Source: Candidatus Brocadiia bacterium (lineage in GTDB: Bacteria > Planctomycetota > MHYJ01 > WSZJ01). From it: a stretch of DNA of 23,593 nucleotides. The position numbers and the translations under genes were made by a program. The first letter of the stretch is position 1, and each line of letters begins with the position of its first letter. The notes under the pieces are model-generated. The model had not been told where the DNA came from. It searched no databases and saw nothing but the letters and a program-made list of their open reading frames with translations. The stretch covers positions 1 through 23,593 of the forward strand of contig JABWAY010000017.1 of the NCBI GenBank assembly GCA_013360825.1, written 5' to 3'. Shown one piece after another: positions 15,801 to 22,446 of the stretch.

Positions 15801-17086
15801 GACAGTTCGCCGACTCCGGCGTGCTCCGCCCTGAGGGCGCCCTCCAGCGCGGTCCGGCTCCCCGACGTGAACACATTCAGCGTCATCGCGCGGTCCGCGG
15901 CCGAATACTCGCGGACGACGCCGTCCACGCCGGCGATCCGCTCCACGGCGCCCGAAAGAGCCAGCCCGGTTTCTTCGTAGGAGTCCGGCCCGAGATCCTC
16001 GACCCGGACGCGGACGAGGGACCCGCCGAACCTGTAGGCCAGCCCGTCGACGCCCATCACCGAGAGGTGCATTCTCCCCCCGATATCCCCCAGGGCGGGA
16101 ATCAGCGCCTCGTGAAGGTCCGCGGCCCGGCTCGACGACAGGAACGTCGCCGTCCAAGCGCCGTTCGCGAACGACGCCGCCTCGTCCACCGTGTCCGGGT
16201 TCGCCTTCAGGGCCTCCAGCACCTTCTTTCCCGCCTCCTGAAGCTTCGCCGGGTCGTGTCCGACAATGAGAAGCGTCATCCGGCTCGCGTTGATCCGGAA
16301 CACCAGGCCGCGCTCGCCGCTCTCCACCAGGAGAAAGTCCCCCAGGAACTTCCGGTCCGCGCGCAGCAGGTCCTCGAGCCGGGCGACGTCCCCCTCGAAG
16401 AGGAACTCGAGCGTCATCCGCTTCTCCGCCGCGCTGTAGGCGGGGGTCACCTCCCCCGCGCCGGCGAGCTTCTCGAGGAATCGCCGCATCTTCAGCCCGG
16501 CCCCCGTGTACAGCGTTTCGGGAAGATCGGTCACGGTCACCGTCATCTTGCGCGCTTTCGTTTCCCCCGACCCCAGCCCGGCCTTCATCTGCTCCAGGAA
16601 CGCGGGAAGCGCCTTTTCCAGGGCGGCCGTGCGCGCCTTCGCAGCCGCCTTCTCGTCCCCCGACGCGGACCCCTTCTCCTTGTTCGAACTCCGCCCGACC
16701 GAGGCCCCCGTCTGCCCGTAGATGCCCGCGATCGTGACGCCGGCGGTCCACTGGACCGTTCCGAGATCCTCGTTTCGACCGGTCCGCTCGCCGTCGAGCG
16801 ACGCCAGGATCAGGACTTTCGCCCCGGGCCCTTCCCAGACCCTGCGTGCTGCGTCCCGGAAGAGCCCCTCGTCGCCGAGCAGCTCGCGCACCGGCCGGCC
16901 GCCGAGTTCCCGGATGGATGTCCCGCTGGTCACCACGGAGTGCCCGGCCTGCTTCAGGCCCTCGGCCACGGCCGCCAGGACCTCCTCGGAATCGGCGGCG
17001 ACCGCGACGCGTTCCGCGACGCAGGTCCCGGCGCAGGCGACGAGCCCGAGAAACGCCGACAATGCAAGACGGAGTGGTCTGAACAT
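12869..17086 (-). CDS. Giant secreted trypsin-like serine protease with eleven tandem modules
   Basis: A 1405-residue protein, far larger than DegP-type enzymes. ATG 17086 has AAGGGG 7 bases upstream and a signal peptide (residues 1 to about 24, cleavage after CVA); the longer frame upstream runs antisense to another gene and is rejected. Residues about 25-178 look TolB-like. Residues about 180-1182 consist of eleven modules of 85-98 residues. Residues about 1196-1405 are a trypsin-like domain with His1242 in TNNHVIS, Asp1283 in PEIDAAVLEI and Ser1350 in HGNSGGP, so the triad is intact. The C-terminal motif GINFLIPINHIRPLL matches the end of DegP/HtrA protease cores, but no PDZ domain follows. 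It should cleave proteins outside the cytoplasm. It heads a lipoprotein operon that ends at 7852 and is divergent from a metalloprotease gene. The modules could regulate access to or target the enzyme, but this is inferred. Confidence 0.93.
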   Translation of the reverse strand: MFRPLRLALSAFLGLVACAGTCVAERVAVAADSEEVLAAVAEGLKQAGHSVVTSGTSIRELGGRPVRELLGDEGLFRDAARRVWEGPGAKVLILASLDGERTGRNEDLGTVQWTAGVTIAGIYGQTGASVGRSSNKEKGSASGDEKAAAKARTAALEKALPAFLEQMKAGLGSGETKARKMTVTVTDLPETLYTGAGLKMRRFLEKLAGAGEVTPAYSAAEKRMTLEFLFEGDVARLEDLLRADRKFLGDFLLVESGERGLVFRINASRMTLLIVGHDPAKLQEAGKKVLEALKANPDTVDEAASFANGAWTATFLSSSRAADLHEALIPALGDIGGRMHLSVMGVDGLAYRFGGSLVRVRVEDLGPDSYEETGLALSGAVERIAGVDGVVREYSAADRAMTLNVFTSGSRTALEGALRAEHAGVGELSLVKSEGDLLTFALALRALTFRIRGVQPDIVSREGRSFAEAARRVAGVRSMEWSQESGGDFTVSLLWKGTAAAFHAGIEKELKGFRLVRAREAEAEYSVGGRAVTVVVEGLVDGFYEDTQRVLTEKLTGLKGVTGIRRFYDASKQSLGFIVYCEGDARGLEDALKGRQGKSLKELTVVSSGDDVLVLRLGIRETRLVLQGADAAVVREAGEALGSGLKGQEGIAAATWQWDENPPTFEIVIHSAFGPMEAHAAAMRCLATHRLAPQVHLQVARESRLAYRVGEVTVSGTVEVRNLPPEGLGRVGDALAASLKEIPGVRQAGRSYDEGSRTLSFAVSFAGTMAELDEALWGAVTKRAELAELQPAGVGGGAVAFTWKSGEFAITITVAGVVASAVDGHTRTISDAVATLGGVKVDRQGYDEKSGALTVALTSRRRAHEIDEAVRATPGGLTLVKSTAETLVYEAPPAAEQLVMLEVRNVDARTMKGAGTEFLKLLRAIPGVAKVENDYLSAREAMLISVIFAGRGVDLDSEVWGAMKGRSEFDGLFPGDLALGLLVYEFRAEGSTTGVAISVQGVRPTALAEVKAAVAPALAAMEGLSAVSETYDDTTEVLSLSGQLTGRPADAFAAFQGSMEGSPAAPRFTLRRAAGTELIYAYGAPASAAGAGEFSVQVSGWREKDDAALGTGLVAALAGVGGLEGVKGAWRPDLFSFVISFTTALDPAAVDDGVRKALAGDPGLARVRVGALRNGLLICGLEPAGGGEAAPAVRRSSLEDLVRRVDPGVVFIRTTLKANPNKGWIGSGFLVSASGLVVTNNHVISAVGADGKPVPAAELETRVKLSDGRWFEASVVVTDPEIDAAVLEIQATGLPALELGNSEGLRIGQDLFVIGNPLGLEHSVTTGIVSAFGRMGGRIQTNALINHGNSGGPAFDMEGRVIGVSVSGAVANYAFDGQKVEVPQPGINFLIPINHIRPLLEQAGR
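13541..16549 (-). repeat. Eleven tandem protein modules encoded in the protease gene
   Basis: Approximate residue limits are 180-266, 267-356, 357-444, 445-529, 530-619, 620-711, 712-804, 805-892, 893-988, 989-1086 and 1090-1182. Each has a strand with alternating hydrophobics (for example MTVTVTDL, LTFRIRGV, VTVVVEGL), a helix, a G-V or equivalent turn, a strand after a Y/D-rich loop (for example REYSAADRAMTLNV), a second strand and a helix rich in L and A, then a closing strand. The pattern is compatible with a beta-alpha-beta-beta-alpha-beta ferredoxin-like fold. Sequence identity between modules looks low, so the array is old rather than a recent tandem duplication. I do not recognise a named family. 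Confidence 0.75.
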
Positions 17087-17150
17087 GGAAGTGCCCCTTG
17101 AGAGTCCCCCTGGCGAATCCGGGTGTGTGGCCCGGGGCGCGAACAGGGGG

Positions 17151-17178
17151 ATTGTAGAGGGGAGGGCGGGGATGACAA
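17151..17178 (-). promoter_or_regulatory. Sigma-70-like promoter of the protease-lipoprotein operon
   Basis: Read on the minus strand, TTGTCA (17178-17173), 16 bases, then TACAAT (17156-17151) matches the consensus in 5 of 6 positions in both boxes. Transcription should start about 7 bases downstream of the -10, near 17144, giving a leader of about 58 bases. The sequence lies in the 145-base divergent region shared with the metalloprotease gene. Confidence 0.6.
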
Positions 17179-17231
17179 GGCTAAACGGCGGACGGCGCCG
17201 GCCGTGCGGGTTCAGGTTGTAGGATGGGGGG

Positions 17232-17993
17232 ATGCGCCACGCCTCCGCCCTGCTCGCCGCCCTGTGCCTCTGCTCGTGCGGCGCGTCTCCACCGGCCCCC
17301 GCGTTTCCGGACTGGGTGTGGGAATCCGACCCGGACCTGATGGCGCACGGTCGCGGAAACCGGGTGGACATCGAAGTCGACTGGGTCGCCTCGACGCCGC
17401 CGGACGACCTGGCGCTGGAAGCGCTGGCGCAGGTCGCGATGCGGGAGTGCCCGGGGAGGATCGTGACCGTCCGGCTCGGGACGGAGATCCCGGACGCGCG
17501 CTGGAAGGCCTCCCGGGGCGAGGCGGTCGACGTCCTCCTGGACGCGGTCTGCGGCATCCGCGCGGAGCGTCCGGGCACCGCCTTCATTCACGTCCTCTAC
17601 TGTCCGTCCAATCCGTGGAAGAAGGACTGGGCGCTGAACGGTCTCTGCCGGGCGGTCGCGGACCCGTTTCCGCACTGGCAGATCTTCGTTTTCAAGGGAG
17701 TCCTGCGCTCGCGGGCGTTCCTTTCGCTGACACCGGCGAAGCTCGACCGCAGCTGCCTGATCCACGAGTTCGGCCACGCCCTGGGCCTCGTCGCGAACCC
17801 GGAACACCGCTTCGAGGACGGCGGCGGGCACTGCACGGATACGCGGTGCGTGATGACCAAGCCCAAGGCGCAGGCGATTCTGGACAACGCCGCGGAGGCC
17901 ATCGCGACCGGTGAGATTCCCTGGGACTACTGTGCCCGGTGCCGGGCCGACCTCGAGACCGCGCGAAACGCGTGGCGGTCGCGCCCGCGATAG
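17232..17993 (+). CDS. Lipoprotein metzincin-type zinc metalloprotease
   Basis: A 253-residue protein. ATG 17232 begins a signal peptide ending in LCSC, so Cys16 is probably lipidated. The zinc site is HEFGHALGL, followed by EHRFEDGGGHC, TDTRC and VM, then CARC near the end. This gives HExxHxxG, a later His-Cys pair, Cx4CxM and CxxC, a layout close to archaemetzincins and to bacterial secreted zincins whose HELGHxLGLVN motif is followed by an HC-x4-CxM segment. In these families the histidines hold zinc, the Glu is catalytic and the Met lies under the site. Predicted location is an outer or inner membrane face; the substrate is unknown. It is divergent from the serine protease gene and meets the anti-sigma factor gene tail to tail with 4 bases between their stops. 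Confidence 0.88.
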   Translation: MRHASALLAALCLCSCGASPPAPAFPDWVWESDPDLMAHGRGNRVDIEVDWVASTPPDDLALEALAQVAMRECPGRIVTVRLGTEIPDARWKASRGEAVDVLLDAVCGIRAERPGTAFIHVLYCPSNPWKKDWALNGLCRAVADPFPHWQIFVFKGVLRSRAFLSLTPAKLDRSCLIHEFGHALGLVANPEHRFEDGGGHCTDTRCVMTKPKAQAILDNAAEAIATGEIPWDYCARCRADLETARNAWRSRPR

Positions 17994-18000
17994 GCGCCTA
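17991..18000. repeat. Palindrome made of two convergent stop codons
   Basis: TAGGCGCCTA is a perfect 10-base palindrome holding the plus-strand TAG of the metalloprotease gene and the minus-strand TAG of the anti-sigma gene. No terminator-like hairpin with a T-tract is nearby, so the two transcripts probably overlap at their 3' ends. Confidence 0.7.
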
Positions 18001-19683
18001 CTTCCCCGGCGCCGGCGTGCCCGGCTCCGCGGGCGCCGGCAGAGTTTCCGTGAACTCGATCACCAGAACGACGGCTTCTTCTTCGTCGCTCAGGGGCTGC
18101 CGCGCGAGCAGCTCCAGCTCCTCCTGGAGCAGTTCGTCCACCTGCCGCTCCTCGCGAAGTTTCCGGACCTCCGCGGACTCGCGTTCGGCCCGCAGTCCGC
18201 TGTCTCCGTCCTCCTCGAAGTTCTTGTTTCCCTCACGCGTCCGATCCCGCCCGGCCTCCCCGGCGGTCACGGGCGCGGACGGAGGAACGGTCTTCGAGCC
18301 GCCCGGTGCCCCGCCCCGTTCCATCCCCTCCTTGCCTGCCGCCAGACCGCCGCCGCTTCCGGATCCCTGCGGTTCCCTGTGATCGTCGCCGAGATCAGCT
18401 CCCGCCGCGGCCCCGGCGGCCGGCGGCCGCGAGCCGCCCGCGTGCATCCCGTCCCGCCTGGGCACCTCATTCACATCGCCCTTCGCCGCGGCACCCTTCT
18501 GCTGCTTCTCCTCGCGCTTGGTCTCCTTCGCCTTCTCGATCTGCCGCCGCGAGTCCTTCAGGTGCTCCTCCAGTTCGGAGGCAAGCGCCTTTTCCACGGG
18601 GCCGTCCTTCTTCTTCCGGTCTCCCCACTCGTTGCTCTTGTCGACGTCCGGCGCGGGTGTCCTGGCCAGGTCCTTCACATCCCGCAGGGACTCCGCGCGG
18701 AACCCCGCCACCGACGAGGAGGACAGCTTCGCCAGGAGTTCGTTCGCGCGGCTCGCCGGGACGCGGGCGAGGACCTTGCGGTTTTCGCCCTGGGACGTCC
18801 AGGTGTAGCCTGCGTCGCTGAGAAGCGTCTTCACTTCCTGAACGTCCACGGCGATGTCGGTGGAGTAGACCGTGATCCTGCGCACGGCCAGGTCCGGGAT
18901 CCCGGCATCCTGCTCATCGGCCGGCATCCTGCCGCGGTGCGGGGTGAGGTCCGCCGGCGTCGGCGCGGTGTTGCCCTCCGGCGTCATCCCGGATTTCATG
19001 ACGGGGTCCGTCGGCCGCCCGGCGGCCTCGTCGATCGGATCCGGCTGCCCGGCCTTGTCCCCGTCGTTCACCAGTCCCACGAACGGCTGTTTGAAGGTGC
19101 CGGTCCCCGCCGTGCCGGTCTCGGAATTCGGCGCCACGCCGCGGTCCGGCCACCACGAAACACCGAGCCAGATTCCCAGAACCGCCGCGGCCGCCGCGAA
19201 CGCCCTCAGGACCAGAATCGCGCGCGGCATCTGGAGCACCGTTCCCTGCGGCGCGCGCGCCGTCTTTTCCGCCCGGATGGCAGTCAGGACCGAAGCCGCG
19301 AAACCCCGCGGCGCGGCGACCCCCGGCATCGTCCGCAGGGTCTCCGCCAGGCGGCGCAGATCCTGCAGCTCCTCGCGGCATCCGGCGCAGGCGGCCATGT
19401 GCCGCTCGACCTCATCCGCATCTTCCGGCGTCAGCGAACCGTCCGCATACGCGGCGATCTGTCCGCGCATCCGGATCTCCGCGGAAACCCCTCCTTCGAA
19501 CCCGCCCGGCGCGCTGCGCCGGGGCAGGGCCGCGACCGCGTCGATCGCCTTCTGGAGTGCTTCCATCTCGGCCCGGCACGCCGCGCACACCCCGAGATGA
19601 CGGTGGACCGCGGCCGCCTCGGCGGCGCCCAGCAGCCCGTCGATCTGTTCACCCAGAAGGGGCCGGATCTCGTGGCAGCTCAC
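17998..19683 (-). CDS. Transmembrane anti-sigma factor with two zinc-finger segments
   Basis: A 561-residue protein starting at GTG 19683, which overlaps the kinase stop as GTGA and has GGAGG 7 bases upstream. Finger one fits the zf-HC2 pattern with C3, H29, C33 and C36. A second copy has H95, C99 and C102 but lacks the N-terminal cysteine. A membrane span lies at about residues 154-178. The external part contains a DUF4349-like region at about 265-340 (strand RRITVYSTDIAVDV, VPASRANELLAKL) and then a long low-complexity and coiled-coil-like tail rich in Glu, Lys, Gly and Pro. Family members sequester an ECF sigma factor at the membrane, here most probably the one encoded two genes upstream. 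Its tail may be a sensor or a protease target, but that is inferred. Confidence 0.9.
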   Translation of the reverse strand: MSCHEIRPLLGEQIDGLLGAAEAAAVHRHLGVCAACRAEMEALQKAIDAVAALPRRSAPGGFEGGVSAEIRMRGQIAAYADGSLTPEDADEVERHMAACAGCREELQDLRRLAETLRTMPGVAAPRGFAASVLTAIRAEKTARAPQGTVLQMPRAILVLRAFAAAAAVLGIWLGVSWWPDRGVAPNSETGTAGTGTFKQPFVGLVNDGDKAGQPDPIDEAAGRPTDPVMKSGMTPEGNTAPTPADLTPHRGRMPADEQDAGIPDLAVRRITVYSTDIAVDVQEVKTLLSDAGYTWTSQGENRKVLARVPASRANELLAKLSSSSVAGFRAESLRDVKDLARTPAPDVDKSNEWGDRKKKDGPVEKALASELEEHLKDSRRQIEKAKETKREEKQQKGAAAKGDVNEVPRRDGMHAGGSRPPAAGAAAGADLGDDHREPQGSGSGGGLAAGKEGMERGGAPGGSKTVPPSAPVTAGEAGRDRTREGNKNFEEDGDSGLRAERESAEVRKLREERQVDELLQEELELLARQPLSDEEEAVVLVIEFTETLPAPAEPGTPAPGK

Positions 19684-21746
19684 TTGACCGCCTCCAGTCC
19701 ACCCATCTCCACCACCGGCAGGTCCTTCTCCACGATCCGCCGACGGGCCGCCAGTTCCTTCAGCAGGCCGATCAGCTCGTTCGAAGTCTCGTCGTCCGCC
19801 TCGGGACCGTTCGTCTGCACGACCGTCTCGCCGCCCTCGGACGGCGCGGCCGGCGGGTCGTTGTTCGCCGCCGCGTCAGCGGGCCGCCCGTCCTTGTTCT
19901 TGTCCGTCGGCACCTCGCCCGCCTTCAGTTCCTTCTTCGCCGGGTCCTTTCCAGTCCCCCCCTTCCCCGCCTCCGTCCGGTCGTTGTGCCGCGCGGGCTC
20001 ATTCCCGGGAGCCGGACGACCGCCTGCCGCACCGCTCAGATCCGGGGACTCCTCCCGCTGCTTCCGCAGCGCTTCGGGATCCTTCTCCGCGGGCGCCGCA
20101 GTCTCCGCCTTCCACTCCTCCCGCAGCGACCGCCGGCGATCCAGCCGGACCACCAGCCCGTCCAGCCGGCCCATCCCGGCCTTCGTCGCCCCCGGACCCT
20201 GCAGGGCAAGCTCCTCCTTCTCACGATCGGCGTCCGGATGCACGAGCCCCGTGAGGCGGGAGGCCGTGCGGTCGGCGACGGCGAGGAGCGCCTTGCTGCT
20301 GCCCTCCTCCTTCGTGGTTCCAAGCAGCTCGAGAACGCCGTCCCGCAGTCCGTAGGCCATCGCATGGACCCGGACGACATCCCCCTGCGCGTAGTAGGAG
20401 CCGCGCACGAGCACATCCGCATCCAGCGCCCGGAGGAGCCGGAGCCCCTGGTCCTGGAGCGCCGAGACGCTGTCCGATCCGCCGGACGTCAGCCTGGCGT
20501 TGAACTCGCGCCGCATCGCCTCGATCACGGAGTCTCGGTCCACCGGGTCCAGCCCGCCGCTCTCCGCCATGCCGTAGCAGATCAGTTCCGGAACGCCCGA
20601 GGCCATCCAGCCGACTTCGGCCTCGCCGGTCAGGTTCTTGAAGTCCAGGAAGACCACCCGGCCGCGCAGTTTCGCGGGCGGACGCGTCTCGGTCCCGCCG
20701 ATCGGCGGCGCCGTGTCCTGCGACCGCGTTCCCGAGCCCGCCCGGCCGGTCCACGGACCGACATGCACGACCGCGGCAACCAGCACCGAGGCCAGCACCC
20801 CCGCCAGCGTCCAGGCCGCGACACGCGCACGGTCCGCCGGACCGAACACCACCGTCTCACCGCGTCCCGCGCGGTCCTCGCGCACCTGGACCTTGTCCAG
20901 ATCGGCAATCACGGACGCCGCGTCCGGATACCGCGCATCCCGGTTCTTCGCCATCAGCCGCACCACGATCGCGGCCAGCGACGGCGGGACCCGGGGATTC
21001 AGGTCGCGAAGCGGGAGCGGCTCCTCGTTGAGGATCTTGTGGAAGAGGTTCAGCGGGGTCTCGGCGACATGCGGAATCCGCCCGCCGAGCATCTCGTACA
21101 TCACCACGCCGAGCGAGTAAAGGTCCGCACGGTGGTCGATGTCGTTCGACTGGCACTGTTCCGGCGAAGAGTACTCAGGGGTTCCGAGATAGGTCCCGTC
21201 CTGCGTCTGCCCGGTCGGGAGCGTCGGCCGCGCCAGACCGAAATCGAGCACCTTCGCATCCCCTGCCGCATCGACGATCACGTTCGCCGGCTTGATGTCC
21301 CGGTGAATCAGCCCGGCCGCGTGCGCCGCACCCAGCGCCTCCGCCATCTGGCGCGTCAGCTTCACGGCCTGCGCGAACGTCGGCCTCATCCCGTCGTGCA
21401 GCTCCTCGTGCAGCGTCCGCCCCCGCACGAGCTGCATCGCGATCCACGCCCCGTGCTCCCCTGCCCCGGCCGCGTAAACCGGGACAATGCGCGGATGGTC
21501 GATCTTCGCCGCCATCTTCGCCTCGCGCAGGAACCGCTCCGCATAGTCCCGATCCAGGGACAGCGCCGGCGGAAGGATCTTCAGCGCCACATCCCGGTCC
21601 AGGGACTCGTCATGCGCCCGGTAGACCACCCCCATCCCGCCCTTGCCGAGCAGGCCGGTCACCCGATACGCCCCCACCGTCTTGCCGATCAGGACGTCCG
21701 GCAGGACCAGGGTCTCTTTGCTGCTGGCAGGATCTGTGGGCTTCAT
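19680..21746 (-). CDS. Transmembrane Ser/Thr protein kinase with a TolB-like outer domain
   Basis: A 688-residue Pkn-type kinase. The kinase domain is at about residues 27-287: glycine loop GKGGMGVVY (34-42), Lys56 in VALKIL, catalytic HRDIKPANV (148-156), DFG (168-170) and SPEQ (194-197). A membrane span at about 309-328 follows. Residues 361-503 resemble the TolB-like/FlgO-like sensor found in bacterial kinases, with VVFLDFKNLTGEAEVGW (364-380) and DADVLVRGSYYAQGDVVRV. The last 185 residues are charged and of low complexity. ATG 21746 was chosen since GGAAGG precedes it and the longer frame overlaps the sigma gene. Kinase input would come from outside the membrane and output might be the FHA protein or the sigma system; both are inferred. 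The gap to the sigma gene is 70 bases. Confidence 0.93.
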   Translation of the reverse strand: MKPTDPASSKETLVLPDVLIGKTVGAYRVTGLLGKGGMGVVYRAHDESLDRDVALKILPPALSLDRDYAERFLREAKMAAKIDHPRIVPVYAAGAGEHGAWIAMQLVRGRTLHEELHDGMRPTFAQAVKLTRQMAEALGAAHAAGLIHRDIKPANVIVDAAGDAKVLDFGLARPTLPTGQTQDGTYLGTPEYSSPEQCQSNDIDHRADLYSLGVVMYEMLGGRIPHVAETPLNLFHKILNEEPLPLRDLNPRVPPSLAAIVVRLMAKNRDARYPDAASVIADLDKVQVREDRAGRGETVVFGPADRARVAAWTLAGVLASVLVAAVVHVGPWTGRAGSGTRSQDTAPPIGGTETRPPAKLRGRVVFLDFKNLTGEAEVGWMASGVPELICYGMAESGGLDPVDRDSVIEAMRREFNARLTSGGSDSVSALQDQGLRLLRALDADVLVRGSYYAQGDVVRVHAMAYGLRDGVLELLGTTKEEGSSKALLAVADRTASRLTGLVHPDADREKEELALQGPGATKAGMGRLDGLVVRLDRRRSLREEWKAETAAPAEKDPEALRKQREESPDLSGAAGGRPAPGNEPARHNDRTEAGKGGTGKDPAKKELKAGEVPTDKNKDGRPADAAANNDPPAAPSEGGETVVQTNGPEADDETSNELIGLLKELAARRRIVEKDLPVVEMGGLEAVK

Positions 21747-21816
21747 GTCCTTCCGACGCTCGAGTTCGGAAAAGGTTCCGGTTTTGTCACTTTTTTTTCC
21801 GATCCCCGGCCACCCC

Positions 21817-22446
21817 TTACAGAACCTTCCCCTTGAGAGCATCCTTCAGGGCCTGCCGGGCCCGGTGCAGGCGGCTCCGGACCGTCCCCACCGGGACGTC
21901 CAGCACCTCCGCGATCTCCTCGTACGGCCGCCCCTCCAGATCCCTCAGCACAATCATCGTCCGGAACTCGTGCTCCAGCGACCCGATCGCATCCTGGACC
22001 AGCCGCACGTTTTCTGACTCCACGACCCGCTCCCCGGGCTCCGGGCTCTCGTCGGCGACATCCAGCCGCCCCCCGCCCTCCTCCCCGTCGTCGCCGCCGC
22101 CCGAAGAATTCAGACTCGTCGCCTTGCGCCGCTTCGCGCCGCGCCGGTCGCTGATGCAGCAGTTGATCGCAATCCGGTAGATCCACGTCCCGAACTGCGC
22201 GCGCCCCTCGAACGACCCCAGCGCCCGCCACCCCTTCACGAACGCCTCCTGCGCGATGTCCGCCGCGTCGGCCGCGTTCCCCAGCATCCGGTACACCACG
22301 TTGTAGACCAGATCCTGATACTTGACCACGAGCTGCCCGAAGGCGTCGCTGTCCCCCCCCTGCGCACGGCGGATCAGATCCGCATCGCCCGCGTTCGCCA
22401 CGCCGGGCGGCGGCGTCCTCGTCACCGAATCGCTCTTCCTCGTCAT
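21817..22446 (-). CDS. ECF-type RNA polymerase sigma factor
   Basis: A 209-residue sigma factor of the RpoE-like group. Region 2 lies at about residues 22-104 (ADLIRRAQGGDSDAFGQLV, YNVVYRMLGNAADAADIAQE, FGTWIYRIAINCCISDRR). A Gly/Asp/Glu-rich linker runs from 110 to 140, and region 4 at about 146-203 has the helix-turn-helix YEEIAEVLDVPVGTVRSRLH (175-194). No extra C-terminal domain is present. The ATG overlaps the stop of the upstream gene as ATGA. The partner anti-sigma factor is probably encoded two genes downstream. The target promoters cannot be deduced here; the two best promoters in the window look like housekeeping promoters. Confidence 0.95.
   Translation of the reverse strand: MTRKSDSVTRTPPPGVANAGDADLIRRAQGGDSDAFGQLVVKYQDLVYNVVYRMLGNAADAADIAQEAFVKGWRALGSFEGRAQFGTWIYRIAINCCISDRRGAKRRKATSLNSSGGGDDGEEGGGRLDVADESPEPGERVVESENVRLVQDAIGSLEHEFRTMIVLRDLEGRPYEEIAEVLDVPVGTVRSRLHRARQALKDALKGKVL

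Noticed and set aside
12770..17101. Long plus-strand open frames (868 and 507 residues) opposite the protease gene
   Set aside because: They are Arg/Pro/His-rich antisense frames caused by high GC; the minus-strand frame has a signal peptide, repeated modules and an intact catalytic triad.
17087..17587. N-terminal extension of the protease frame to an upstream Met (1572 residues)
   Set aside because: It would run antisense through the metalloprotease gene and past the promoter, and would bury the signal peptide.
21747..21816. T-tract and near-palindromic GGAAAAGGTTCC region as a terminator between sigma and kinase genes
   Set aside because: On the transcribed strand the tract is A-rich rather than T-rich and no stable hairpin precedes it.
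17911..21836. Plus-strand open frames of 814 and 759 residues opposite the anti-sigma and kinase genes
   Set aside because: No domains are visible and the composition is typical of antisense GC-rich frames; the opposite strand encodes kinase and zinc-finger motifs.
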